From a bacterium (GTDB lineage: Bacteria; Electryoneota; RPQS01), in the NCBI GenBank assembly GCA_016721565.1, contig JADKHW010000002.1:1-64000 (forward strand): a DNA stretch of 64,000 nt, in the 5' to 3' direction. The translations under genes were made by a program, and so were the position numbers. Positions 8,738 through 18,150 of this stretch are shown piece after piece (the stretch's first letter is position 1; every line of letters begins with the position of its first letter). The notes under the pieces were generated by a model. That model saw only the letters and a list, made by a program, of their open reading frames with translations, searched no databases and was not told the origin of the DNA.

Positions 8738-9638
8738 CGCAGTTCCTCCGCATACACGAGAACGATTGCGGCGGTGATTTTGGTAACGGCACCCGTCGCG
8801 CGAGCGTGCAGGGTGTGAGTTCCTACGGACAAGCAGGGACGAGTCGAGCCTATGAAACACGTAGTCCAGTTGATTTCAATCGGGCGGCCCGGATTGTGCA
8901 GGTCGGCAGCTTCGAATTGAGCCAAATCAATGTGAAAGCTGCGGCCCTTCATGGATGTCGCCCCATTGGTCGCAGCGAGATAGAATTGCTGTCCACCAAT
9001 GCGTCCTTCGGCATCAATTAAGCCATCAGGAAAGGCCGTGGTTGTGTCGCTGTCCATCCACAATGCCAACGTGTAACGATTATCCAAAACGACCCGAATG
9101 AGTCGCGCGTAATGCCTAAACGAGTTGTATCGGCTTGGCCTGTTTCTGAGCGAATCCTGATAGAGGCTGATGATTCCTAAGGCCGCAGTCTCAGCGGGAA
9201 TCAAGCCGCTTGTGTCGTCTGGGCAGTTTTCGGGAACAGTGTCGCAAAGGGCGCGCACGCCAACTACGGAATCGACGATGCCTTGTTGACCTTCGATAGC
9301 GACGAGATAGCGAATGAACGGATCGTTCCAAGCAGGAATAGAATCGTTCACAATTTCTCGTACCAATGGATGTCATTGTCTGGCTGAATGTAAACGGCGA
9401 TCGTTAAACGGGCGGGAGTGTCGATGCCGGGCTGATCTATTTCGGCAAGCGGCTGACGTACGTTGAAGCTCGCGTCAATAATCTGGCCGTTTGAGACTAC
9501 ATCCTTCCATAGTATAATCGACTCCGTGTGGGCAGGCTCGGGCGACGTTGCCGGAGCAGTGCGTGGATCGGAGCATGATAGAATGATCACGCCGACCGTT
9601 AGCAGAACCAAGAATGTGTAGGTGTATTTTGTCATCAT
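8734..9638 (-). CDS. outer-membrane-operon lipoprotein, one frameshift
   Basis: Two overlapping frames make one protein of about 301 residues. The first (9348-9638) gives the lipoprotein signal FLVLLTVGVIILSC and a beta-rich start; the second (8734-9366) continues VNDSIPAWNDPFIRYLVAIEG to TAAIVLVYAEELR. Adding one A to the AAA at about 9352-9354 restores HWYEKIVNDSIP and makes the length divisible by three. The second half has no ribosome site of its own. Gene spacing (15 bp before, ATGA overlap after) fits a single cistron. It has no recognised family; by position it is a component of the receptor complex. Confidence 0.65.
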
Positions 9639-9653
9639 TTTTCTCCTTTAGGC

Positions 9654-11978
9654 TTACTTGATGACGACAAATTTGTCGAGGTACTGCTCGCCACCGTACT
9701 CGACTGTGAAGTAGTAGATACCACTGACGATTTCCTGATCATTTCGCGTACGCATGTCCCAACTGGTTTGTTCAGAACCGTTGTAATGATCAATCGACGC
9801 CAAGTAGTCGCCACCGAGCGAGAAGATGCGAATGATGCACTTACCCTGAACAGTGTTTGTAGGCAAACCTCGGAACATCAACTGGCGTTTGAACTCGAGT
9901 CCCGCTGGAGTTGATATCGGTGTTTTTTCGCCGGGATGACTGCCTTTGTATGGATTCGGATAGACATACACCCTGGATAGATCTGTTGCCGCCGCGCCCG
10001 ATCCGGCTTGTGCGGCGATAGATACTGAGCGTGTGTTACCTGTGCGACCGGACTCAAGTACGCCCGCGCCAAACACGCCTTTATCAAATGCGCGCACGAC
10101 GTATTCGTACGTTTGGCCGGGGATCAGGTTCATATCCCAGTAGGCATACTCAAAAGTGCTGTCGGGATAGTGAATCGTATCCGTGGGCATACCGTAGTTG
10201 AAATTCTGCCATTGGAATTCGCCGGGCAACGTATCGAGTACATCGTATTCGACAAGCCGTTGCCAGTCGAGCTGACCTGTGCGGCGCTCAATTCGATAGC
10301 CTTCAAAATCTGAATCACCTGTAATCGCGTCAACAGAAACTTCCGCGTTCGGTTTCCAGCGAATGCGCGTGCGGTCAGAATAGACGTCGATGGCATATTC
10401 AGGAGCGTCAGGTGCTGAAGGACCTTGAAAGTCGTTCAAGTACATCGCAAGCGCCCATTCTGCATTGACGCCGATATCAGCCGTGTCATCACCTGCGATA
10501 TAAGCAAGCGTGATCGGCAGTGTTTCCCCGGGACGAATTGTGAAGCCGTCTGTTGCGTCGGCGCCGAAAGAGATTAGCATGCGCCAGTCACCTGCTTCGG
10601 GGCTTAGCGGATCAATATCACCAGACGAAATCATGTCAAACTTGTCAGAATTCGTTTCTGGGTCGCCGCCAGAACCTCTATCGAAATTGCGGAACGAGAC
10701 GCGCAACTGATCGAGTGCAACGGGAGTTTTGACCACACGCATTGCAAATACGCCCGGTCCCGGTCCGTCATCGTCTTCTAAGTCGTCATACTGTACTGCC
10801 ATCAAACGGCCTGAGTCGTAGTAGTTGAAGTCGTCAAGTGAAGCCGCGTCGCCGGGTTCTCCTTGAGCCTGAATATCAGGATCGGCAAACATCGCGATAA
10901 ATACATTGCGCAACGCGAGCGGGCTTGTATTGCGAATGCGGTAATCCAAGAGGATGAAGTCGCCTGCGTAAGCTTCGGGGAAGGCGTAGGTGCGCTGGGT
11001 CACCACGATACCGAGCGGAGTGTGACCATCTACATCGGGGCTAGAGACGAATTCGTCTTGAATGTCGTCCATGAACACCGCGTAGTATTCCTGAGCGCCA
11101 CGAGCGTTACCGTCTTCGTCTTGCAGACCGTCACCGTCATCATCGAGCAGACCGGGGCAACAATCGCCATCGTTGTCGCCGTCTTCCGCGTCCACCAACC
11201 CGTCAAAATCATTGTCAGAATAGTCGCGGGCCATATCCCCTGCGGGGTCTTCGTCTATGTGTGGCTCGGGATCGTAATTGCAGTTTAAGTCGTTATTCGT
11301 GTCGCCTGAGATGTCAGTATCTTCATCTATATCGCCATCAGCGTCGTCGTCGGTGCCGTTGACGATTTCTTCGTCGATTAGGCCGTCGTTGTCATCATCA
11401 AAACCTATGAGACCGCGTCCACCGTCGTAGTTCTTTGAAGCACGCAGATTACCGTCCCAATCGTCCGTTGAAATGTCCCAGTCGCCGTCTTCATCGAAGT
11501 CCTTTGCTCCGAGAGTGAAAAAGCGATCATCGAATCTGTCAATGGACTTGGAAGTTAAGTGCCAGTCCGGGTTGGAACTGGTATTGGAAAAAGGTGTGGC
11601 GACAATGTTCTTTGGATAAAATTCACCTGTGCCGTTGTCACCGTCCGTGGCCGTTGAAACCAAGCGGTTTCCATTGACAATTGCACCAATCCAAACACCG
11701 GCAGAAAAGAGGAAGTTGTTTCCGCTATTGATGGGAAACTCCATGCCTGAGAACCCGGGGATGTTATCTGGGTTACCCGCTTGGCCGTAGTTGCCGATGG
11801 TAAAGCGAACATTGCCGATATCATGAGCGATCACGTCGGGACGCGCGCCGGGATCGATTTCGTCCAAGCGACTGCGTGACGGTCCGCGATCCTCCACCCT
11901 TTTGGCGTCAGCAGAATGAACCAAGACACCGAGCGAGAGTACGGCAATGATTATTAGAGTGTATTTGAGTTTCTTCAT
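9654..11978 (-). CDS. EF-hand/calcium-rich surface protein with FlgD-like C-terminal domain
   Basis: 774 residues with a signal peptide (MKKLKYTLIIIAVLSLGVLVHSADA). Residues about 160-300 hold a dense run of acidic loops of the DxDxDG type (DFDEDGDWDI, FDDDNDGLIDEE, DDDADGDIDED, DNDFDGLVDAED, LDDDGDGLQDED), as in thrombospondin type 3 or EF-hand-like calcium sites. A fibronectin-like stretch follows (about 530-660). The end has VYVYPNPYKG and ISGIYYFTVEYGG...DKFVVIK, an FlgD-like or type IX-like sorting domain. It lies 15 bp after the TonB receptor gene. I infer a calcium-stabilised partner on the cell surface, in the place where Bacteroidota would have SusD. Confidence 0.75.
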   Translation of the reverse strand: MKKLKYTLIIIAVLSLGVLVHSADAKRVEDRGPSRSRLDEIDPGARPDVIAHDIGNVRFTIGNYGQAGNPDNIPGFSGMEFPINSGNNFLFSAGVWIGAIVNGNRLVSTATDGDNGTGEFYPKNIVATPFSNTSSNPDWHLTSKSIDRFDDRFFTLGAKDFDEDGDWDISTDDWDGNLRASKNYDGGRGLIGFDDDNDGLIDEEIVNGTDDDADGDIDEDTDISGDTNNDLNCNYDPEPHIDEDPAGDMARDYSDNDFDGLVDAEDGDNDGDCCPGLLDDDGDGLQDEDGNARGAQEYYAVFMDDIQDEFVSSPDVDGHTPLGIVVTQRTYAFPEAYAGDFILLDYRIRNTSPLALRNVFIAMFADPDIQAQGEPGDAASLDDFNYYDSGRLMAVQYDDLEDDDGPGPGVFAMRVVKTPVALDQLRVSFRNFDRGSGGDPETNSDKFDMISSGDIDPLSPEAGDWRMLISFGADATDGFTIRPGETLPITLAYIAGDDTADIGVNAEWALAMYLNDFQGPSAPDAPEYAIDVYSDRTRIRWKPNAEVSVDAITGDSDFEGYRIERRTGQLDWQRLVEYDVLDTLPGEFQWQNFNYGMPTDTIHYPDSTFEYAYWDMNLIPGQTYEYVVRAFDKGVFGAGVLESGRTGNTRSVSIAAQAGSGAAATDLSRVYVYPNPYKGSHPGEKTPISTPAGLEFKRQLMFRGLPTNTVQGKCIIRIFSLGGDYLASIDHYNGSEQTSWDMRTRNDQEIVSGIYYFTVEYGGEQYLDKFVVIK

Positions 11979-11993
11979 GTGCGGCTCTTTCGA

Positions 11994-14900
11994 TTAAAAG
12001 TCCACCGCGAGGCCAAAGCGCACCTGCCGCGGGTTATCCCACGCATCGGGATTCGCGCCCGCTTTGGGATTGATGCCGTAGTTGGGACTTGAGCTGTCGT
12101 TGATGTAACCCGGCTCACCGTTGTTATACGTGTCCATGGTGTTTTGATTGCGATCCCATCCCAAAACATTCTTGGCGTTGAAAAGATTGCGAACTTCAAA
12201 CAACGCTTGACAATCGAGACCACCCATGCGGAAATGACGACTCACGTTTACGTCAGTCGAGTAATTCCAATCGGAATTTTCAGAAAACTCCTGACCTTCA
12301 ATGTTGCTGCCGTTGACTTGTGTCGGCGTATAGGGCAGACCGGACAGGAACTGCGTTAACCAATTCAAGGTCCAACCCGTGCGCAGCCATTCTGCAGAAA
12401 ATGGCTTGCCCTTTAATGGATAGTTCGTGCCGAGGTTAAAGACAACCTGATGGCGGCGATCCCAAGCGAGCGGAGTTTCACCTGCGGGTTCGGCATAGTT
12501 GGAACGCGTTACATCCGAGCCGATGTCGTAGGAGTTTTTGCCGCTTGCCCACGAGAGTGTGTATGTTATGCGGCCTGAAAGATAGGAGCCATAATCTTTG
12601 GTCAGGTTGAACTCGAAGCCACGGACAGATGCGTAATCGGCATTGTAATAAATTGCAGCATTCTGACGACTGGCAAGCGGGATGCCGAGATCAAAAAAGA
12701 GTTGATTCTGCGATGCAGTCTGAATCCAGTTCTTGATGTCCTTATAATAAGTCGAAACATCAAGCAAGAAGTCATTGGCGAATTGGTGACGGACGCCGAG
12801 TTCGTAGGCAATAGTTTTGGACGGTTTAAGATCGGGGTTGCCGATAACGGGTGTGCCGCCTGTCTGCAACTGATTGACACCGGTCAGATAGTAGTCCTGA
12901 CGACCGCGCTGATAGAAATAGCCGTAGTTGAAATGGAAGACATCGCGGTCGGTGACACTGTAGGCGATACCCAAGCGGGGTGAAACATACATTTCGCCAT
13001 TTTTGTTGGGAGGATCAAAATCTACATAATTTGCGAGCGTGGGATCATCGGCAAGTGGCTGGCGGATGGAGTTGCCGCCAATACGCCAGTAATCCAAACG
13101 TAATCCAGCATTGATGATGATGTCACGATACTCCATCTTGTCTTGCAAATATGCTGCACCTGACGACGGATAGTAACGGTAAACGTCGGTATAGATACCT
13201 TCACCTGCGTTGTCGATGGTCGAATAAGGTCGATCTTCGGAAGCTACATTATAGTAGTTGTACTCGATGCCGCCCTTGGCCTGATGGCGCGGGTGGACTT
13301 GCGATGAAATGTCCCACTTCATCGTGTAGGTCTTGGAATCAAATTGCGCCCAATCTGGGACGAGCTGCTGACTGTTGCCACCAAGACCATCACCTGCGAT
13401 GTGGAAGCCGTTGACGCTTGGATAAGCGTTGCTGGGATTATTATAGTCCCACATCCCGTCGCCATCCATGTCGGTAAATGGTTCGCCAATATCGTAGCGG
13501 CCATTTAGCGTGCCGTCTGCGGCGGGCAAGTCAGTGTAGGGTTCGCTTGCGACGCCGTATTCGTTGGCTGCTTTGCCGCCGCCGGAGAGCGTGCGCGAAG
13601 CGTCGTAGATGCCCAGTCGGAAAGTTTGGAAGGTGTTGGCGTTGAGGTTGTGGTTCAGCGTGATGTACATCTGCTGATCGCGAATCAACTCAGTGCGCAC
13701 GTGGTTCTCAGGATTATAGACGTAGGACTGAAGGTCTTCGTCGATGCGGCCATCGCCGTCATCATCGACCCAGTTAAGTGCTTCCTCGTCCATGCGTCCA
13801 TCCCCGTCGTCGTCCGCAAGATCTGCATCCGCACCATCAAGAACTCCGTCGCCGTTAAGGTCTTGATACGTCCACTGGCGGTAGTCATCGGCGTCAGAGG
13901 CGAGGCCCTGTATAGAGGCTAGTGCATGCATGCCGAGTGTTTGTTCGCTTAATGGGAAGTCATACGGGAAGCGCTGTGAAAGCCTGTACCAGTAGGGGTT
14001 CAGACGCTCCTGATTGTTCATCCAGCTTGCGCTGATCTTGTAGTTCTTCTCAGAATTGTAGGTCAGCTTGATGTTGGTATTATTGTAAACTTCACCTTTG
14101 CGAACATCAGATCCGAACAGATCAGAGACTTGCGGCCTAAACCATTTGTCACCGCCGATGATCGTTCCGAACTCATTGGCATTGCGACCCCAGAAGGTTC
14201 CTGAACCAAAGAACGACATGCGGCCCGGAATGTCCACGCCCATACGCGGCAAGAGCCGATCGGTGATCGGCTCTGGTCCAGAAAGGGAGAGTTCTGTGTA
14301 GTCGTAGTCCTGATAGCCTTGCTTGCGGTCAGACATTTGATGCGGCAATCCGGCTGAGATGTCGGAGCCAAGATCGTCAAATGTCCCGCCGCCGACTCCG
14401 TCAAAATCCATGACGTGTTCTACATGGCCACTATAGGTCGGATCGCCGTCACGAGTGACGAGATTCACAACGGCGGATTGGGCTTCGCCGTATTCTGCGC
14501 TGAAACCTGCGGTCAAGACTTGCATTTCACCGATGGCAGACTTGGGAACCTGCATGTAACGACGCTGGAATTGCGGATCACGTACGGCCAAGCCGTCAAC
14601 AAGGAAGAGAATTTCGTCACGACGTCCGCCGCGAATGTGCAAGTTCGTTCCGCTACCGACGACGCCAGCCTGACGCGCAAGCGCATCGGAGAACTGCGTG
14701 ACGGGAAGTTCAGTTAGTTCGCGCGTGTTAACTGTTCGTACCGTGTTGGCAACATCGCGTTTGATGACGTCGCGAACCGCAGTAACGATGACTTCTTCGC
14801 CGGCGAGCACAGTCTCCGTGAGCTTCAAGTTAAGCTCTGTGGTTTGCTCAGAAGCGATCACCACGCCTTGCACGAGTTGCGTTTCGTAGCCGATCGTTGA

Positions 14901-15131
14901 GACGCGCACCGAATACTCACCAATCGGTATGTTGAGTACATAGAACTCACCTTTGAGATTGGTTGTGGCGCCGCGAGTCGTGCCTTCAATGGCCACATTG
15001 GCACCCGGGATCGGTTCGCCTGTGCCCGTGTCCTTAATGGTGCCGGATAATTTACCGATACCCTGTGCCCAGCCGAGCGATACGCAGCTCAGGAGCACAA
15101 TCCAAACAAAACAGGTTTTCAATTTGATCAT
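11994..15131 (-). CDS. TonB-dependent receptor with calcium-loop insertion
   Basis: 1045-residue outer-membrane receptor. It has a signal peptide (1-22), a carboxypeptidase-regulatory-like domain (about 26-105, GTIKDTGTGEPIPGANVAIEGT), a plug with LHIRGGRRDEILFLVDGLAV and AEYGEAQSAVVNLVTRDG, then a 22-strand-size barrel ending in VRFGLAVDF. An insertion at about residues 415-460 carries three acidic calcium-type loops (DLNGDGVLDGAD, DDDGDGRMDEE, DDDGDGRIDED), and DMDGDGMWD occurs further on. The substrate is unknown. The gene heads the five-gene operon behind a strong promoter at 15275-15303; its ATG follows GGAGGTG. Confidence 0.88.
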   Translation of the reverse strand: MIKLKTCFVWIVLLSCVSLGWAQGIGKLSGTIKDTGTGEPIPGANVAIEGTTRGATTNLKGEFYVLNIPIGEYSVRVSTIGYETQLVQGVVIASEQTTELNLKLTETVLAGEEVIVTAVRDVIKRDVANTVRTVNTRELTELPVTQFSDALARQAGVVGSGTNLHIRGGRRDEILFLVDGLAVRDPQFQRRYMQVPKSAIGEMQVLTAGFSAEYGEAQSAVVNLVTRDGDPTYSGHVEHVMDFDGVGGGTFDDLGSDISAGLPHQMSDRKQGYQDYDYTELSLSGPEPITDRLLPRMGVDIPGRMSFFGSGTFWGRNANEFGTIIGGDKWFRPQVSDLFGSDVRKGEVYNNTNIKLTYNSEKNYKISASWMNNQERLNPYWYRLSQRFPYDFPLSEQTLGMHALASIQGLASDADDYRQWTYQDLNGDGVLDGADADLADDDGDGRMDEEALNWVDDDGDGRIDEDLQSYVYNPENHVRTELIRDQQMYITLNHNLNANTFQTFRLGIYDASRTLSGGGKAANEYGVASEPYTDLPAADGTLNGRYDIGEPFTDMDGDGMWDYNNPSNAYPSVNGFHIAGDGLGGNSQQLVPDWAQFDSKTYTMKWDISSQVHPRHQAKGGIEYNYYNVASEDRPYSTIDNAGEGIYTDVYRYYPSSGAAYLQDKMEYRDIIINAGLRLDYWRIGGNSIRQPLADDPTLANYVDFDPPNKNGEMYVSPRLGIAYSVTDRDVFHFNYGYFYQRGRQDYYLTGVNQLQTGGTPVIGNPDLKPSKTIAYELGVRHQFANDFLLDVSTYYKDIKNWIQTASQNQLFFDLGIPLASRQNAAIYYNADYASVRGFEFNLTKDYGSYLSGRITYTLSWASGKNSYDIGSDVTRSNYAEPAGETPLAWDRRHQVVFNLGTNYPLKGKPFSAEWLRTGWTLNWLTQFLSGLPYTPTQVNGSNIEGQEFSENSDWNYSTDVNVSRHFRMGGLDCQALFEVRNLFNAKNVLGWDRNQNTMDTYNNGEPGYINDSSSPNYGINPKAGANPDAWDNPRQVRFGLAVDF

Positions 15132-15492
15132 CAGACACCTCCGGGGGCATTAGCCTCCCGTTAGTCCAGTGGTTAGAATTGTTCGCTCACCTCCAAACAG
15201 AAAAGCCGTGAGCATTCCTACACTTCTCACTGGAAGTGGATTAGAAGCGGCACACGGCAAGCAGACCCACTTGAATAATACGACGGAAAGGCCCCGAAGT
15301 CAAGAGTTTAAGGCTTATTTTATAAGGATTTTAATAACACGGACATGTGACCTAAGTTACAAAGCGAATGCCTCCTGATTCTTTATAATTCTACATTATT
15401 CAACGGATTAACAACTAAGTTTTGGAGTTTGGGGGCGATAAATCGGATTTTGCGCTTGCTTAAGAACAGGTCGAAAATGGAGGGCAAAAAGA
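15132..15492 (-). other. intergenic region with long leader of the TonB-receptor operon
   Basis: The 360 bp hold the receptor promoter (15275-15303) and a leader of about 135 nt. I see no further gene; short frames here have no ribosome site or family features. Confidence 0.5.
15275..15303 (-). promoter_or_regulatory. sigma70-type promoter of the TonB-receptor operon
   Basis: On the minus strand: TTGACT (15298-15303), 17-bp spacer, TATTAT (15275-15280). The predicted start near 15268 leaves a leader of about 137 nt before the receptor ATG. Confidence 0.7.
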
Positions 15493-15520
15493 AAACGCCC
15501 TCGGATTGTCGAGGGCGTTT
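15493..15520 (-). terminator. terminator of the glutamine synthetase gene
   Basis: AAACGCCCTCG / CGAGGGCGTTT stem with a 6-base loop, followed on the minus strand by TTCTTTTTGC, 22 bp after the stop codon. Confidence 0.85.
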
Positions 15521-15541
15521 CACAAACTGTTCGGGCAATGA

Positions 15542-17725
15542 TTAGCTCAGATGGAGGAGGTCACGGTACTTCGGCATCGGCCACAAACGGGTGTCAACCA
15601 GCACTTCCAACTCGTCACCAGAGGCGCGGAGCTCCTGCATGGCGGGGATTACATTATCGCGGAAGTACTTCGCTGCCACAAGATGATCGTCGGAGTCGGG
15701 CACCTCGGCGCGGGTTTGATCGAGACGCTGCAAACGCTCAATGAAGCGCTCAATGGCTTGAGACAAGAGTTCAAGCAAGGTGCGCTGGCCTGTTAGCATG
15801 GCCGAGGACAAGACATCTTCGGTTTCATCAATAGACGAGGCAATGCGGCGCTGATACTCTAATGCCGCTGGGAGAATCTGTGTTGCTCCCATTGATGACA
15901 TTAGGCCTGCCTCGATGCTTGTCATCTTTACGTAAGTTTCAAGCTTGACGTGGTAGCGGCTGTGCAGCTCTGCTTCAGTGAGAATACCGAGATCAGAAAA
16001 GATCTTGACGGATTTCTTGGTAATGAAGGATGGAATTGCATCAACGGTCGTGCGAAGGTTGGCGAGTCCGCGCTTCTCAGCCTCTTTGTGCCATTCGGCT
16101 GAGTAACCATCGCCACCAAAGAGCACGGCTTGGTGCTCAGTTAGGACGCGCTGTACGACTCCTCGGACGGCCGCGTTGAAGTCCTTTTCTTTCTTGTGTG
16201 CTTTTTCGATTTCGTCTGCAATGAAGTGGAGTGACTCGGCCACGATAGCGTTAATGACCATGTTCGGGCGAGCGATGTTCTGCCCACTGCCGACGGCGCG
16301 GAACTCAAACTTGTTGGCAGTGAATGCAAACGGTGAGGTGCGGTTGCGGTCGGAATCGTGCAAAGGAAGAGGTGGTAATGACGTTACTCCAATATCCAAG
16401 AACGCAGCACCTTTCTTTTTGACTTCTGTTCCGCCGATGATAGATTCAACGACATCGGTAAGTGTGTCACCGAGATAGACGCTCATGATGGCAGGAGGAG
16501 CTTCGTTCGCGCCTAAGCGATGATCGTTGGCGGGAGTTGCAATAGAAGCGCGCAGGAGATCGCCGTGAAGATGTAATGCGCGCACAGTGGCGGATAAGAA
16601 TACAAGGAACTGTGCGTTTTCCTGCGGCGTGCTCCCAGGTTCCAAGAGATTATTCCCGCGATCATCAGCCATTGACCAGTTGTTGTGCTTACCGCTGCCG
16701 TTGATGCCTGCGAAAGGTTTCTCATGTGTGAGGCAAGCAAGATCGTGACGAGCGGCAACGCGCTTCATCACGGACATCATCAGCATATTATGATCTGTCG
16801 CGATATTCGCGCGCTCGAAAACCGGGGCGAATTCAAACTGGCCGGGCGCGACTTCGTTGTGTCGTGTGGTAACGGGAATGCCAAGCTTGTATAGTTCAAC
16901 TTCGAGATCTTCCATGAACGCAAGTACACGCTCGGGAATTGAACCGAAGTAGTGATCTTCCATCTCTTGGCCCTTTGGGGGACGCGCACCATATAATGTG
17001 CGGCCACACGTCATCAAGTCGGGGCGCTCCAAGAAAAGTTTGCGATCCACGAGAAAATACTCTTGCTCGCAGCCGACGGTGGTGACAACTTGCTTCGCAT
17101 CGTGTCCGAAGAGCTTCAACACGCGAATAGCGGCTTTGCTAATGGCGTCAATTGAGCGCAGCAGAGGTGCCTTCTTATCAAGCGCGTGTCCGTTGAAGCC
17201 GATGAAAACACTTGGAATATACAGGGTCTTCCCGTAACGGCCTTCCATCAAAAATGCGGGGCTTGTCGGATCCCAACCTGTGTAACCGCGCGCCTCGAAT
17301 GTAGAGCGTGTACCACCGGACGGAAAACTTGATGCATCCGGCTCACCTTGCAATAGATTTGCGCCGGTGAACTCGGTGACCACTCCGCCGTCTTGAGTTG
17401 GAATCAAGAATGACTGATGCTTCTCTGCGGTCAGTCCATGTAGCGGATGAAACCAATGCGAATAGTGCGTCGCTCCGCGCGCCATCGCCCAATCTTTCAT
17501 CGCGGCGGCAATCACGTCGGCGGTTGCGGGATCCAACTCGTGTCCGGAATCTTGAATTGCGAGTAGGTGTTTGTACACCGGCTTGGGCAAGACTTGGCGC
17601 ATGACGGACAAGGAAAAGACGTTCTGCCCAAAAAGTTCCGAAGGCTGAAGCGGGTGTGCTGATCCATTGCGCGCGGGGCCGTTAGCTGACACGTGTGGTT
17701 CCTGACGATGAAGAGTTTTGTTCAT
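15542..17725 (-). CDS. glnN: glutamine synthetase type III
   Basis: 727-residue GSIII, which makes glutamine from glutamate, ammonia and ATP in the cytoplasm. The length fits GSIII (about 700-730) and not GSI or GSII. Visible signatures are the N-terminal FGQNVFSLSVMRQVLPK, FPSGGTRSTFEARGYTGWDPTSPAF, the metal-site strand GCEQEYFLVD (about 219-228), NEVAPGQFEFAPVFE (about 290) and the ATP-site segment KPFAGINGSGKHNNWSM (about 340). It lies 41 bp after a thioesterase gene and has its own terminator. Confidence 0.97.
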   Translation of the reverse strand: MNKTLHRQEPHVSANGPARNGSAHPLQPSELFGQNVFSLSVMRQVLPKPVYKHLLAIQDSGHELDPATADVIAAAMKDWAMARGATHYSHWFHPLHGLTAEKHQSFLIPTQDGGVVTEFTGANLLQGEPDASSFPSGGTRSTFEARGYTGWDPTSPAFLMEGRYGKTLYIPSVFIGFNGHALDKKAPLLRSIDAISKAAIRVLKLFGHDAKQVVTTVGCEQEYFLVDRKLFLERPDLMTCGRTLYGARPPKGQEMEDHYFGSIPERVLAFMEDLEVELYKLGIPVTTRHNEVAPGQFEFAPVFERANIATDHNMLMMSVMKRVAARHDLACLTHEKPFAGINGSGKHNNWSMADDRGNNLLEPGSTPQENAQFLVFLSATVRALHLHGDLLRASIATPANDHRLGANEAPPAIMSVYLGDTLTDVVESIIGGTEVKKKGAAFLDIGVTSLPPLPLHDSDRNRTSPFAFTANKFEFRAVGSGQNIARPNMVINAIVAESLHFIADEIEKAHKKEKDFNAAVRGVVQRVLTEHQAVLFGGDGYSAEWHKEAEKRGLANLRTTVDAIPSFITKKSVKIFSDLGILTEAELHSRYHVKLETYVKMTSIEAGLMSSMGATQILPAALEYQRRIASSIDETEDVLSSAMLTGQRTLLELLSQAIERFIERLQRLDQTRAEVPDSDDHLVAAKYFRDNVIPAMQELRASGDELEVLVDTRLWPMPKYRDLLHLS

Positions 17726-17766
17726 GGGCGCGAAAAGAGAGGGTGAAGAGAATTGATAATGGCGAA

Positions 17767-18150
17767 CTAATTCGGGCGTTTGTCGATCTTTTTGGGTTTG
17801 CCGTTTTCATCTACTGAGACGAAGACGGCGCTGGTCTTGACGACGACGGTACCGTCGGAGCTTCGGACGGCTTCAATTTCGAAAGCGCAGCTTGTGCGGC
17901 CAATGTGGGGATTCAGGCAGAAGAAGTGAATGATGTCGCCTTCGCGCACAGGATGATGAAATTCAAACTCGCCGAATTTCAATGTGACCATGTAGCGTTC
18001 GCCTGTATATTCACGGGCGAAAATTGCGGCGGCCTCATCCACCCATGCCATCATATTGCCGCCAAACAGAGTCTTGTTCATGCCAAGATTCTGCACCATG
18101 CAGACCTTGGATGAAACTTTGTAGCGGCCCGGAGTATCCGTGTAAGTCAT
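17767..18150 (-). CDS. acyl-CoA thioesterase, hotdog fold
   Basis: 127-residue cytoplasmic hotdog-fold thioesterase of the YciA/BACH group. It has the helix segment MNKTLFGGNMMAWVDEAAAIFA with the catalytic-type Asp of WVDEAA, then FHHPVREGDIIHFFC and a final strand VVKTSAVFVSVDENG. It should hydrolyse acyl-CoA; the chain length preferred is unknown. Its start codon overlaps the stop of the upstream secreted protease gene (TAATG), an odd coupling that looks positional and not functional. Confidence 0.88.
   Translation of the reverse strand: MTYTDTPGRYKVSSKVCMVQNLGMNKTLFGGNMMAWVDEAAAIFAREYTGERYMVTLKFGEFEFHHPVREGDIIHFFCLNPHIGRTSCAFEIEAVRSSDGTVVVKTSAVFVSVDENGKPKKIDKRPN

Noticed and set aside
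13700..13860. dockerin/cohesin-type cellulosome element in the TonB receptor
   Set aside because: The acidic loops are not arranged as a duplicated dockerin repeat and lie inside a barrel protein.
15150..15225. tRNA-like stretch (tccagtggttagaat resembles a D arm)
   Set aside because: No T arm (GTTCRAnnC), no anticodon stem at the right distance and no acceptor pairing; it lies in the leader of the TonB-receptor operon.
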